Shown: piece by piece, positions 44,611-52,813 of the stretch
Layout: the number at the start of each line of letters is the position of its first letter
How positions within the stretch are numbered: position 1 is the first letter of the stretch
Assembly: GCF_015330165.1 (NCBI RefSeq)
Contig: NZ_JADDXT010000002.1
Coordinates: 1,238,504-1,302,503 of the forward strand
Origin: Zobellia roscoffensis
GTDB taxonomy: Bacteria; Bacteroidota; Bacteroidia; Flavobacteriales; Flavobacteriaceae
Length of the DNA stretch: 64,000 nt
Direction: 5' to 3'
Notes under the pieces: model-generated
The model's database searches: none
The model's input: only the letters and a program-made list of their open reading frames with translations
What the model was told of the DNA's origin: nothing
Program-made: the position numbers and the translations under genes

Positions 44611-45717
44611 ATGGGCTTATTAATTTTTTATGCTGTAGTATCCATTTTTATTTCTTTTCTCTGCTCTATTTTAGAAGCAGTACTGCTAAGTATCAACCCT
44701 ACTTTTGTAAATGTAAAAAAGAAGGAAGGCAAGGCATATGCGGTTACACTAGAAGAATTAAAAAAGGATGTAGATAAACCTCTTATCGCTATTTTAACAC
44801 TGAACACTATCGCTCATACGGTGGGCGCCATATTGGTTGGTGTTCAGGCCAAAGTTGCTTATGCCGAACTATACGGCACTTCTACTCGTAGCATATTTGG
44901 AGTTACTTTTACCGAAGATTTAATGGTAGGCGCCGTATCAACCATCATGACCATTCTTATTTTGGTGGCTTCGGAAATCATTCCAAAAACCATTGGTGCT
45001 ACCTATTGGAGGCAACTTGCCAATTTTACTGCAAAAGCTTTGAATATAATGGTCATTGCCCTAAAATACACCGGACTTCTATGGATATTGCAACTCTTTA
45101 CAAAGCTCGTTGGTGGCAAAGGGCACCACGGCAGTGTGCTAAGTCGAGAAGATTTCACTGCAATGACAGATATGGCCCGAGAAGAAGGCGTATTTGAAAA
45201 ATCGGAATCCACTATTATTAAGAATCTCCTGCGTTTTGACCAAGTATTGGTAAAAGACGTAATGACCCCTAGAGCGGTGATGAAAATTGCCTCCGGAAGT
45301 AAAACTATAGCCGAGTTTTTCGAAGCCAACCCAAAAATGAGATTTTCACGTATTCCCGTATACGGTGAAAAAATAGACCATATTGACGGGTTTGTCTTGA
45401 AAGATACTATTCTAGAAGAAATGGTAAACAACAACGGAAACACCCCTCTTTCAGAAATTAAACGTGATATATTAATTACCGAAAGAGATACCCCTATACC
45501 CAAACTTTTTGATACATTAATTGCGAAAAGAGAACACGTAGCCTTAGTTGTAGATGAATATGGCTCCGTGAGCGGCCTGGTCACCATGGAAGATGTTATA
45601 GAAACGCTTTTAGGGCTGGAAATAATGGACGAGAGCGACAATGTTGCCGATTTACAAGAACTAGCTAGAAAAAACTGGAATACGCGTGCAAAACGCTCTG
45701 GAATACTTGATAAATAG
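44611..45717 (+). CDS. CNNM and CBS domain membrane protein
   Basis: This 368-aa protein of the HlyC/CorC (UPF0053) group has an N-terminal CNNM/DUF21 domain with three to four helices (to about residue 180) and a tandem CBS pair (about 205-345, with VKDVMTPRAVM and VVDEYGSVSGLVTMEDV). The usual CorC_HlyC C-terminal domain is missing, so the protein ends soon after the second CBS. Homologues are linked to Mg2+/Na+ transport. It is a single gene; the function here is likely ion-related, but the substrate is unproven. Confidence 0.9.
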   Translation: MGLLIFYAVVSIFISFLCSILEAVLLSINPTFVNVKKKEGKAYAVTLEELKKDVDKPLIAILTLNTIAHTVGAILVGVQAKVAYAELYGTSTRSIFGVTFTEDLMVGAVSTIMTILILVASEIIPKTIGATYWRQLANFTAKALNIMVIALKYTGLLWILQLFTKLVGGKGHHGSVLSREDFTAMTDMAREEGVFEKSESTIIKNLLRFDQVLVKDVMTPRAVMKIASGSKTIAEFFEANPKMRFSRIPVYGEKIDHIDGFVLKDTILEEMVNNNGNTPLSEIKRDILITERDTPIPKLFDTLIAKREHVALVVDEYGSVSGLVTMEDVIETLLGLEIMDESDNVADLQELARKNWNTRAKRSGILDK

Positions 45718-45763
45718 TTTCACCGCAATCGTTCATTACTGAACGAGTATAAAACAATTTATA

Positions 45764-46237
45764 ATGGAAACTGCTTTCATTAACACCCCCCTTGGCATAG
45801 CCAAACTTGAAGGTGACGATTTAGGTTTGTCTTCTATTATTGTATTAAATGGTGAGGAAAATATTTCTACGGAGATTCCTCATACTTTAAAAAATGCAGT
45901 AAATCAATTGCAACAATATTTTACAGGAGAACGTAATGGTTTTGATATTACACTAAACCCAAAAGGTACCGCTTTTCAAAAACGAGTGTGGGAAGCATTA
46001 CTGAAAATACCTTACGGAAAGACTGTCTCTTACCTAGATCTTTCCAAAACTTTAGGCGACCCAAAAGCTATTCGTGCGGTAGCAGCTGCAAACGGCAAAA
46101 ATCCACTTTGGATTATAGTTCCGTGTCACCGAGTTATTGGCAGCGATGGTTCTTTAACTGGTTATGCCGGCGGCTTACATCGTAAGAAGTGGCTTTTAGA
46201 ACACGAAAGTCCCGTAAAACAGCAATCTCTTTTCTAA
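45764..46237 (+). CDS. ogt: Methylated-DNA--protein-cysteine S-methyltransferase
   Basis: This 157-aa suicide repair protein removes alkyl groups from O6-alkylguanine. The active site PCHRVIG with C121 and the helix-turn-helix/Arg-finger region (AIRAVAAANGKNPL) are intact, and the ASL domain lies at the end (SDGSLTGYAGG). It lacks the Ada N-terminal zinc domain, so it is the Ogt type. It is monocistronic, with a 370-bp gap downstream. There is a weak 5-bp stem right after it. Confidence 0.93.
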   Translation: METAFINTPLGIAKLEGDDLGLSSIIVLNGEENISTEIPHTLKNAVNQLQQYFTGERNGFDITLNPKGTAFQKRVWEALLKIPYGKTVSYLDLSKTLGDPKAIRAVAAANGKNPLWIIVPCHRVIGSDGSLTGYAGGLHRKKWLLEHESPVKQQSLF

Positions 46238-46607
46238 TTCTAGCAGACTGGTTGGTCTGTTACTCAATAATTTCGTTTTACAATCAACACTAAATCACCT
46301 TTCATCGGTACATGGTTGCATTTCATGGCATAAGTAAATTCGGTGGGTTCTCGTTGTACAACCTTGTACCGACCATATGGTTTGTTTTTGGTTTTCACTC
46401 TTTATTAACCTCAAAATTTACAACAACATCTTGACCGTTATTTTAATCATTTAAAGGCCCACTCTAACCGATGTATAACACATTTTGGAATTAAATTCGG
46501 TATTTCAATCATCCCTAATACTAGCATTACAGCGATGAAACGCGAATTGAAAGCTTCATGTTAAAGATTTTTCTTATTTTCCTTTTTCTATTTTCAACGT
46601 AAAACAT
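46238..46607. other. Intergenic gap between ogt and the exonuclease
   Basis: This 370-bp AT-rich gap has a weak hairpin just after ogt (CAGAC / GTCTG) and a 10-bp palindrome GTTGTACAAC at 46353-46362. No TAnnTTTG box or coding frame is convincing. Confidence 0.5.
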
Positions 46608-47321
46608 ATGCTACAGAAAATAAATCTAGAATACATTCTCTTTTTAGATATCGAAACCGTACCTGAAGAACCCAGTTTTGAAGCTCTTAACGATGAGAAA
46701 AAAGAGCTTTGGGACCAGAAGTCCAGATACCAACGTAAGGACGAATTTACCGCCGAAGAGTTTTATGAACGGGCGGGAATCTGGGCGGAATTTGGTAAGA
46801 TAGTTTGTATTTCCGTGGGATATTTTCGGGTAAATGGCGAAACAAAAACGTTTAGAACTACCTCGTTTTATGGTGAGGAAGACAAGCTATTAAAAGAATT
46901 CAAGAATTTATTGAACGGACATTTCAGTTCTCCCAAACATTTACTTTGTGGTCATAACGCCAAGGAATTCGATTTTCCATATATCGCACGAAGAATGATA
47001 ATCCACGGAATTGAATTGCCTTATAAATTGAATCTGTTCGGTAAAAAACCTTGGGAAATTCCGCATCTGGACACCATGGAACTCTGGAAGTTTGGAGACT
47101 ACAAGAACTTTACTTCCTTAAAATTATTAGCAAATATTTTAGGCATCCCATCGCCCAAACAAGATATTGATGGTAGTATGGTACGCGAAGTTTATTACAA
47201 TGAAAAGGACTTGGATAGAATCGTTACCTATTGCGAGCTTGATGTGGTGACTACAGCTCAAGTATTTTTACGTTTACGTGGCGATGAGTTAATTGAAAAT
47301 GATAATGTTAAAAGCATCTAG
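46608..47321 (+). CDS. DnaQ-like 3'-5' exonuclease
   Basis: This 237-aa protein belongs to the predicted PolB-like 3'-5' exonuclease group. DEDDy motifs are seen: ExoI FLDIETVP (D14, E16), ExoII GHNAKEFDFPY and ExoIII YCELDVVTT. There is no polymerase domain. It probably trims DNA or RNA 3' ends in repair; the partner is unknown. It converges with the EEP nuclease gene, leaving 5 bp between them. The upstream gap is 370 bp with no firm promoter. Confidence 0.88.
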   Translation: MLQKINLEYILFLDIETVPEEPSFEALNDEKKELWDQKSRYQRKDEFTAEEFYERAGIWAEFGKIVCISVGYFRVNGETKTFRTTSFYGEEDKLLKEFKNLLNGHFSSPKHLLCGHNAKEFDFPYIARRMIIHGIELPYKLNLFGKKPWEIPHLDTMELWKFGDYKNFTSLKLLANILGIPSPKQDIDGSMVREVYYNEKDLDRIVTYCELDVVTTAQVFLRLRGDELIENDNVKSI

Positions 47322-47326
47322 AAAAA

Positions 47327-48301
47327 TCAGGCATTGTATTTCAACTGAATGTAAACCGGAAAATGGTCACTATAGCCCCCTATATACTTATTACCAACAT
47401 AAGTGCGAAAAGGTGAGCCCATATACTTTCCTTTAAACTCCGTAAGATAATGTTCATCAAAAATATTGGCATGGGCAAAACTGTGGGTTCCCTTTTCAAA
47501 ATTCAAAAAGCTATGAGAAACCATAATTTGGTCAAAAAGCATCCATGATCGTTTGTAGTTGGCGCTTCCACGCTCTGGCGTAAGTAATTTTTCCATGGGG
47601 TTGTACAGTGTTTTACTCTCCATAAGTGACCGTATACTTTCTGACTTTGGCCCATCGTTAAAATCACCCATAATAATATAATTAGGGTTGGCTTCCTTCG
47701 CTTCAATTGTTGCCATAAAATCTATTATGGTTTGGGCGGCTAAAAGTCGTTTATGAACAGTTGTAGTATTTCCACTTCTTCGTGAAGGCCAATGATTCAC
47801 AAAAACATGAACCTCCTCATTATTCAGTTTTCCTTTTACATAGAGAATATCTCTTGTAGTATCTCTTCTGCCGTCCTCTTCATAAAGCAATAAGGCAATA
47901 GGCTCTGAATGCAAAACCTCAAAATGATCCTTGTGATAAATTAGTCCGCAATCAATTCCCCTTTCATCAGGTGAATCGTAATGCACATAACTATATTTAA
48001 TATGCGCTAAAGGTTCAGCAGCAAGAAGATCCTCCATAACCTGCTGGTTTTCAACCTCCGCAACACCAACAAGAACGGGAGGACTCTGAGTTTCTGAATT
48101 CCCTATTTCAGATATGGTCTTAGCCAATTTGTACAACTTTTTTTTGTACCTTCTTAAGGACCACTTTTTACGTCCCTTTGGGGTAAAATCGTCGTCGAGA
48201 GTTTTAGGGTCGTCTATAGTATCAAATAGATTTTCTAGATTATAGAAGCTAATTGTGTTTAAATGGCTTCCTTTTTTTTTCCTGAAAAATGAAAAAATCA
48301 T
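47327..48301 (-). CDS. Endonuclease/exonuclease/phosphatase family protein
   Basis: This 324-aa protein has the EEP fold: NLENLFDTIDDP near the start, VAEVEN (metal-binding Glu), HWPSRRSG, IIMGDFNDGP, and the terminal SDHFP His-Asp pair. A divalent-metal phosphodiesterase acting on DNA, RNA or phospholipid is likely. There is no signal peptide, so it is probably cytoplasmic, unlike many secreted homologues. It diverges from hflX and converges with the exonuclease gene, but no functional tie is shown. Confidence 0.9.
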   Translation of the reverse strand: MIFSFFRKKKGSHLNTISFYNLENLFDTIDDPKTLDDDFTPKGRKKWSLRRYKKKLYKLAKTISEIGNSETQSPPVLVGVAEVENQQVMEDLLAAEPLAHIKYSYVHYDSPDERGIDCGLIYHKDHFEVLHSEPIALLLYEEDGRRDTTRDILYVKGKLNNEEVHVFVNHWPSRRSGNTTTVHKRLLAAQTIIDFMATIEAKEANPNYIIMGDFNDGPKSESIRSLMESKTLYNPMEKLLTPERGSANYKRSWMLFDQIMVSHSFLNFEKGTHSFAHANIFDEHYLTEFKGKYMGSPFRTYVGNKYIGGYSDHFPVYIQLKYNA

Positions 48302-48354
48302 AAATTTCTCGATTGGGATCTTAAAATTACGAAAATAGGTCGGTCAGTATTGCT

Positions 48355-48362
48355 TAAATTTG
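48355..48362 (+). promoter_or_regulatory. Candidate -7 box for hflX
   Basis: TAAATTTG fits the consensus and overlaps an upstream TTG (48360-48362), supporting the ATG at 48378 as the true hflX start with a short leader. Confidence 0.5.
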
Positions 48363-48377
48363 CATTTTAGTTTAGAT

Positions 48378-49589
48378 ATGTTAGAAAAGAAGACCATAGA
48401 TCACGAAAAGGCCGTTTTAATCGGTATTATAAACCGCGAACAGAGCGAAGAGAAAGTCACCGAGTATCTTGACGAGCTTGAGTTCTTAACGTACACCGCT
48501 GGCGGAGAGGTCATACAGCGCTTTGTACAACGAATGGATGTTCCCAACCCAAAGACCTTAATTGGTTCTGGTAAGATGGAAGAGGTAGAGGCATTCGTAA
48601 AAAAGCACGATATAGGTTCCGTTATCTTTGATGATGAGCTCACACCGGCGCAACAGCGAAATATAGAAAAGCTTTTACGCTGTAAAATTGTAGACCGTAC
48701 CAGCCTCATCCTAGATATTTTCGCGCAGCGTGCACAGACCAGCTATGCACGTACCCAAGTTGAATTGGCGCAGTATGAATATTTACTGCCACGCCTAACC
48801 GGACTGTGGACTCACCTTGAGCGACAACGTGGTGGTATTGGTATGCGTGGACCTGGTGAGACTGAAATTGAAACGGATAGACGTATCGTACGTGACCGTA
48901 TTTCGCTTTTAAAGAAGAAACTGTTAAAAATTGACCGTCAAATGGAAACCCAAAGAGGTAACCGTGGGGCTTTGGTACGCGTTGCTCTAGTAGGCTACAC
49001 CAATGTGGGAAAGTCTACTTTAATGAACGTTATTAGTAAAAGTGAAGTGTTTGCCGAGAATAAGCTTTTTGCAACGCTAGACACGACAGTTCGGAAAGTG
49101 GTCATAGGCAACTTGCCTTTCTTATTGAGTGACACAGTAGGTTTTATTCGCAAACTGCCAACACAGCTAGTGGAGAGTTTTAAAAGTACTTTGGATGAAG
49201 TTAGAGAAGCAGACCTGTTACTTCATGTTGTTGATATATCACATCCGCAGTTTGAAGAGCATATTGAATCTGTAAATAAAATATTAGATGAAATAGACAG
49301 TGCAGACAAGAATGCTATAATGGTTTTCAATAAAATTGACCAGTATAAACATGCTGAAATAGACGAAGACGATTTAATTACCGAAAGAAACGAAAGGCAC
49401 TTTACCATTGAAGAGTGGAAAAAAACCTGGATGCAGCGGGTTGGTGATAAGGCTTTGTTTATTTCTGCCTTAAATAAAGAAAATCTAGATGAGTTCAGGA
49501 AAAGAGTTTACGATGAAGTTAGAGATATTCATGTAACCCGTTTTCCGTACAATAACTTTTTATATCCTGAACATTTAGACCAGTATTAG
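48378..49589 (+). CDS. hflX: GTPase HflX
   Basis: This 403-aa ribosome-associated GTPase has an N-terminal HflX domain (LIGSGKMEEVEA, FDDELTPAQQRN) and a G domain with P-loop GYTNVGKST, switch DTVGF and NKID. It splits or recycles stalled ribosomes under stress such as heat. The frame opens at a TTG at 48360, but the ATG at 48378 follows the -7 box. The next gene lies about 840 bp downstream, separated by the repeat block. Confidence 0.95.
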   Translation: MLEKKTIDHEKAVLIGIINREQSEEKVTEYLDELEFLTYTAGGEVIQRFVQRMDVPNPKTLIGSGKMEEVEAFVKKHDIGSVIFDDELTPAQQRNIEKLLRCKIVDRTSLILDIFAQRAQTSYARTQVELAQYEYLLPRLTGLWTHLERQRGGIGMRGPGETEIETDRRIVRDRISLLKKKLLKIDRQMETQRGNRGALVRVALVGYTNVGKSTLMNVISKSEVFAENKLFATLDTTVRKVVIGNLPFLLSDTVGFIRKLPTQLVESFKSTLDEVREADLLLHVVDISHPQFEEHIESVNKILDEIDSADKNAIMVFNKIDQYKHAEIDEDDLITERNERHFTIEEWKKTWMQRVGDKALFISALNKENLDEFRKRVYDEVRDIHVTRFPYNNFLYPEHLDQY

Positions 49590-49611
49590 TACATAATTTA
49601 ATGTTTGCTTG

Positions 49612-49783
49612 CCGTTCGTCGGAAATACCAAACAACTCGTGTTTTTCACAACACAACTGCCTAAGTTCACAACAATAATTTAGACGGGTAACCAAACAGG
49701 TGTAAGTTTACAGTGTAATTAAGTGATAGTATTGACCCCAAATCAAATCTTAAGCTTAACCGAAACAAGTAATGAATCCCAAA
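49612..49783. repeat. Direct repeat, copy 1
   Basis: This copy matches 49907-50077 at a constant 295-bp offset with no indel for about 160 bp. Identical blocks include 49662-49683 and about 49702-49730; a variable segment of about 18 bp sits between them. It contains TTCACAACA-type boxes starting at 49645 and 49666. A terminator follows at 49832-49861. Confidence 0.85.
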
Positions 49784-49831
49784 CCCATTGCTTGAAAAAA
49801 AATAATACCAAATTGACCAAACCTACTTGAT

Positions 49832-49861
49832 AAAAAAACCCTCTATTGAGAGGGTTTTTTT
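49832..49861. terminator. Terminator after repeat copy 1
   Basis: Stem CCCTCT / AGAGGG (49839-49844, 49849-49854) has a 4-nt loop, flanked by A7 and T7, so it could act on both strands. It lies 243 bp after hflX and may end hflX or a repeat-encoded RNA. Confidence 0.85.
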
Positions 49862-49906
49862 ATATCTGTGTTTTTCCTCAATCCTTCAAAAAGCATTAGA
49901 AACATA

Positions 49907-50077
49907 CCATTCATCGAACATACCAAACAACTCGTATTTTTCACAACAAAGTAGAGTAAGTTCACAACAATAATTTAGCTAGGCAGGCAAACCATCGTAA
50001 GTTTACAGTGTAATTAAGTGATAGTAATGACCCCAAATCGAATCTTGAACTTAACCGAAACAAGTACGAATCCCAAA
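49907..50077. repeat. Direct repeat, copy 2
   Basis: Second copy of the element at 49612-49783. TTCACAACA occurs at 49940-49948 and 49961-49969, again 21 bp apart. No terminator directly follows; a related GATCCCAAAT lies at 50111-50120 beside the palindrome. Confidence 0.85.
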
Positions 50078-50200
50078 TCCGGACTTGACCTACGAAAAGC
50101 TTAAAATTGTGATCCCAAATCGCGATTTAAATTTTATGAGTATACCTACTAAACAAATTACTAACTGATATGCATTTTATCTAAGATATGTTCATTTTAA

Positions 50201-50240
50201 CGACTTTCACCACAAAATGAGATAGGTTCACAACAAAAAT
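50201..50240. repeat. Partial third copy of the repeat
   Basis: A shorter, diverged copy keeps the two boxes, TTCACCACA at 50206 and TTCACAACA at 50227 (21 bp apart), and the following AAAATTTAG. The downstream half is not clearly conserved. Confidence 0.65.
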
Positions 50241-50370
50241 TTAGTGCTTACCAAGTTGCCCTCTACATTCGTCATGTATTTGAAATTTTAGTGTACGTCC
50301 CAGATAAATTACTTAACCAGAGTTTGATTTATTGACTGTACAACCAAACTTAACGTATCCTACTTAACTA

Positions 50371-50404
50371 AAAAAAACGCCCCGATACATATCGGGGCGT
50401 TTTC
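50371..50404. terminator. Strong bidirectional terminator
   Basis: CGCCCCGAT / ATCGGGGCG (50378-50386, 50391-50399) is a perfect 9-bp stem with a 4-nt loop, A7 before and T4 after. It would end DUF3078 transcripts on the minus strand and anything from the repeat block on the plus strand. Confidence 0.9.
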
Positions 50405-50428
50405 ATTATATAATTTTTTCGATTTCTC

Positions 50429-51349
50429 TTAAAAAGCGTAGTTAAGACCAAAAAGGTAGTAACTCTGTGTAACATTATCCAAATTGTCAAAAGACGCATT
50501 GGTATCAGTAAGTAATGCATTAGCTAAACCTTCCTGTTTATTGCCACGAAGGCCAAATTCAAAACCTAGACCAATACCTTTCCAAAGTGTATAGCCAAAC
50601 GAGTTAATCCAAGTCCAGTTAGATAAGTCGCTGCTTTTATAACTCTGAAAAGTAGAGAAGTTAGTCTTAAAGTTAACTGCACCTAATTGTTTTGCATAAT
50701 CAACAACAATTTTAGCACCAGCGGAAGATTCGTACGCAGCATCATTATCTGCAAAAACAAAGTTGTAGTTCAATGGATGAATAACCACTACCATATCTGG
50801 AATAGGAGTCCAAGTAGCACCAACACCAAAATCTAAATAGCCAGGATCATTAAAGTTATTAATAATCGAAGTACGATATTCTGCCAAAGCCGAAATTGCA
50901 AATTTCTTGTTCAACTTGTACCCGTACAGAGAAGTAATGTTGAAAACATCTGTTGTGTTATCAAAACCCTCATCATCAGTTGGGTCATTTTTATCATCTA
51001 ACTTCACCCATTGAAAATTGGCGTTAGCAGAGTTTCTCCAGAAGAACTTTTCTCTATCTAAATTAGCAATAGCGTTAACGGTAACCCCAATGTTTCCAGC
51101 TGAGTTATCTGGTGTACCCTGTGAATACCAGTTATTAAATTTTGAAAGGTTGGCGCCAATAGTACCAAATGCTCTTATTTTCCATCCTGGAAAAGCATCA
51201 ATTTGACCCTGAAGGGCATCTACCCTTCCTTGAATGGCACTAATGGAATCTTTTTTTGCAGCTTGTTCAGTTTTTAGTTCATCTATTGTCTGTCCAAAAC
51301 TTACCGAAAAAGTAAGTATAGACAAAGATGTAAGCAATAATTTTCTCAT
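50429..51349 (-). CDS. DUF3078 family outer-membrane beta-barrel protein
   Basis: This 306-aa exported protein has a signal peptide (MRKLLLTSLSILTFSVSFGQ), a short coiled-coil-like region (DELKTEQAAKKDS to about residue 50), and a barrel-like domain starting with WKIRAFGTIGANLSKFNNW. It ends in an aromatic strand (YYLFGLNYAF). DUF3078 proteins are common in Bacteroidota outer membranes, with unknown function. It lies 66 bp from DUF2480 and has its own -7 box, so it may be transcribed alone or as the tail of the suf run. A strong terminator follows. Confidence 0.88.
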   Translation of the reverse strand: MRKLLLTSLSILTFSVSFGQTIDELKTEQAAKKDSISAIQGRVDALQGQIDAFPGWKIRAFGTIGANLSKFNNWYSQGTPDNSAGNIGVTVNAIANLDREKFFWRNSANANFQWVKLDDKNDPTDDEGFDNTTDVFNITSLYGYKLNKKFAISALAEYRTSIINNFNDPGYLDFGVGATWTPIPDMVVVIHPLNYNFVFADNDAAYESSAGAKIVVDYAKQLGAVNFKTNFSTFQSYKSSDLSNWTWINSFGYTLWKGIGLGFEFGLRGNKQEGLANALLTDTNASFDNLDNVTQSYYLFGLNYAF

Positions 51350-51377
51350 GGTTTCTGTGTTTATTAATTTAGAAACG

Positions 51378-51385
51378 CAAAAGTA
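51378..51385 (-). promoter_or_regulatory. Candidate -7 box for the DUF3078 gene
   Basis: Minus-strand TACTTTTG ends 29 bp before the ATG at 51349. Confidence 0.45.
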
Positions 51386-51415
51386 CTAATTGTCACTTAT
51401 TTTAATAAAAAAACA

Positions 51416-51922
51416 TCACTTTCTTTTATATAAAGGCACAGAAGAACATGCCTCTCCATACATAAGAGATTTTACAACAGGCTGTAACTTTCCTATTATC
51501 AACACATAAGCATTGGAAGGGACCGGTTTATTACTACAGCCTTTAATAATCACTAATTTATCCTTTAACTCTGAAACATCTAGATTATTTATGACCTCTG
51601 CATAAAGAATAGTCTCTAATTCCTCTAACGAACCCTGAATATACCGTTTGGTATAAGGTTGAAGCTTTGTAGCCAATAACATATACGCCCAACCAGGCAC
51701 AATGGCATCCGTAGAACAATGTATGGCAACATATGCATTTTGATATTGAGACCAGTCATGTGATTCCGCGCTAGCCCTAAACTCCTTTTCTTTTAAAATA
51801 AAACCCTCAAGCAGCCAATCAGAAATATCAAAAAGCACACGTTTCCCTGGAAGATAATAATCTTCTAGGTTAAATGTAATGAGCTTGCTCTCGGCAACTC
51901 TATTGATTATTTCTTCTGACAT
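51416..51922 (-). CDS. DUF2480 family protein
   Basis: This 168-aa cytoplasmic protein matches the DUF2480 family (NRVAESKLITFNLEDYY, LFDISDWLLEGFILKEKEFR). No catalytic motif is obvious; a conserved Cys (HCSTDAIVPGWAYML) and KGCSNKPVP are visible. It is 10 bp downstream of the SufT-like gene, inside the SUF operon order, and the family is often found there in flavobacteria. A role in Fe-S cluster assembly is suggested only by context. Confidence 0.88.
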   Translation of the reverse strand: MSEEIINRVAESKLITFNLEDYYLPGKRVLFDISDWLLEGFILKEKEFRASAESHDWSQYQNAYVAIHCSTDAIVPGWAYMLLATKLQPYTKRYIQGSLEELETILYAEVINNLDVSELKDKLVIIKGCSNKPVPSNAYVLIIGKLQPVVKSLMYGEACSSVPLYKRK

Positions 51923-51931
51923 AATTATTTT

Positions 51932-52261
51932 TTATAGCAAGCCTAATTCTAATTTCGCCTCTTCACTCATAAGGTCTTGCGTCCATGGTGGGTCAAAAGT
52001 AATTTCTACTTCCGCATCTTTAACTACATCCAAAGACTTAACTTTTTCCTCTACTTCTGCAGGAAGTGATTCCGCAACAGGACAATTTGGAGATGTAAGG
52101 GTCATCAAAATTTTGACCTCATTGTCTTCGTTCACAAAAACATCATATATTAACCCTAACTCATATATATCAACCGGAATCTCTGGATCATATATGGTTT
52201 TGAGTACTACTACTATTTTCTCGCCTAATTCTTGGCTATCTACTGCTGTTTCTTCGCTCAT
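51932..52261 (-). CDS. SufT-like DUF59 protein
   Basis: This 109-aa protein has the DUF59/MIP18 domain (IYDPEIPVDIYELGLIYDV, TLTSPNCPVAESLP, VEITFDPPWTQDLMSEEAK) and resembles SufT/PaaD-type carrier factors. Such proteins help mature Fe-S proteins without being enzymes; the single Cys in NCPVAE may be important. It lies between sufE and DUF2480, with a 55-bp gap from sufE and 9 bp to DUF2480. Confidence 0.92.
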   Translation of the reverse strand: MSEETAVDSQELGEKIVVVLKTIYDPEIPVDIYELGLIYDVFVNEDNEVKILMTLTSPNCPVAESLPAEVEEKVKSLDVVKDAEVEITFDPPWTQDLMSEEAKLELGLL

Positions 52262-52316
52262 GTTCTTGAGATTAATTCTTTGAAAATTTAGGCGACCAAA
52301 AAAATTGGTCTAAATC

Positions 52317-52739
52317 CTAATTTAATTGTGTTTGGTAGGCTATTGCGTATAATTTCAATTGCTTGATCATACTTACCAAACCGTTAGCCCTAGTTGGTGA
52401 AAGATGCTCTTTCAACCCTATTTCATCAATAAATTCCGTATCCGCATCAATAATGTCCTGAGGTCTCTGGTTACTAAAAGCACGAATCAAAATTGCAATT
52501 ATTCCTTTTGTTATAATTGCATCGCTATCGGCAGTAAACACCAATTTATCCTCTTCAAGCTCTGCGTGAACCCATACTTTACTCTGGCAGCCTTTGATAA
52601 TATTATCATTGGTCTTATAACTATCATTAATAAGGGGTAAACTCTTCCCCAAGTCAATCATATACTCATAACGCTGCATCCAATCATCGAACATTGAAAA
52701 TTCGTCTACTATTTCGTCCTGTATTTCCTTTATCTGCAT
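52317..52739 (-). CDS. sufE: Cysteine desulfuration protein SufE
   Basis: This 140-aa sulfur acceptor takes persulfide from SufS and passes it to SufB. The active Cys is C51 in IIKGCQSKVWV, the same number as in the E. coli enzyme. The fold length is normal. It follows sufS by 74 bp and precedes the SufT-like gene. Confidence 0.95.
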   Translation of the reverse strand: MQIKEIQDEIVDEFSMFDDWMQRYEYMIDLGKSLPLINDSYKTNDNIIKGCQSKVWVHAELEEDKLVFTADSDAIITKGIIAILIRAFSNQRPQDIIDADTEFIDEIGLKEHLSPTRANGLVSMIKQLKLYAIAYQTQLN

Positions 52740-52813
52740 TATGGCTATTTTGGGTAAAAATACAATAAGTATCTATGGATTTCAACACTTTAAGAGAATG
52801 ATAACGCTAGTGG

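Larger units (their letters stand above)
49590..50428. other. 839-bp gene-free block holding direct repeats
   Basis: No gene is supportable between hflX and the DUF3078 gene. The block holds two long direct repeats at 295-bp offset, a third partial copy, two strong terminators, a 12-bp palindrome AAATCGCGATTT (50117-50128) and several copies of a GAyCCCAAA motif. These are given separately. One or more small RNAs or a regulator-binding array are the leading ideas. Confidence 0.7.

Noticed and set aside
45003..45641. 212-codon minus-strand frame.
   Set aside because: Lies wholly antisense to the CNNM/CBS gene, whose domains are unambiguous; Ser/Thr-rich mirror translation is typical of shadow frames.
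46353..46362. Palindrome GTTGTACAAC as an operator.
   Set aside because: Ten bases of AT-rich palindrome occur easily by chance and no promoter is nearby.
49590..50428. CRISPR array.
   Set aside because: Only three copies, long and unequal, with no short regular repeats or cas genes.
51879..52283. 134-codon plus-strand frame.
   Set aside because: Antisense to the SufT-like DUF59 gene, with no recognisable content.
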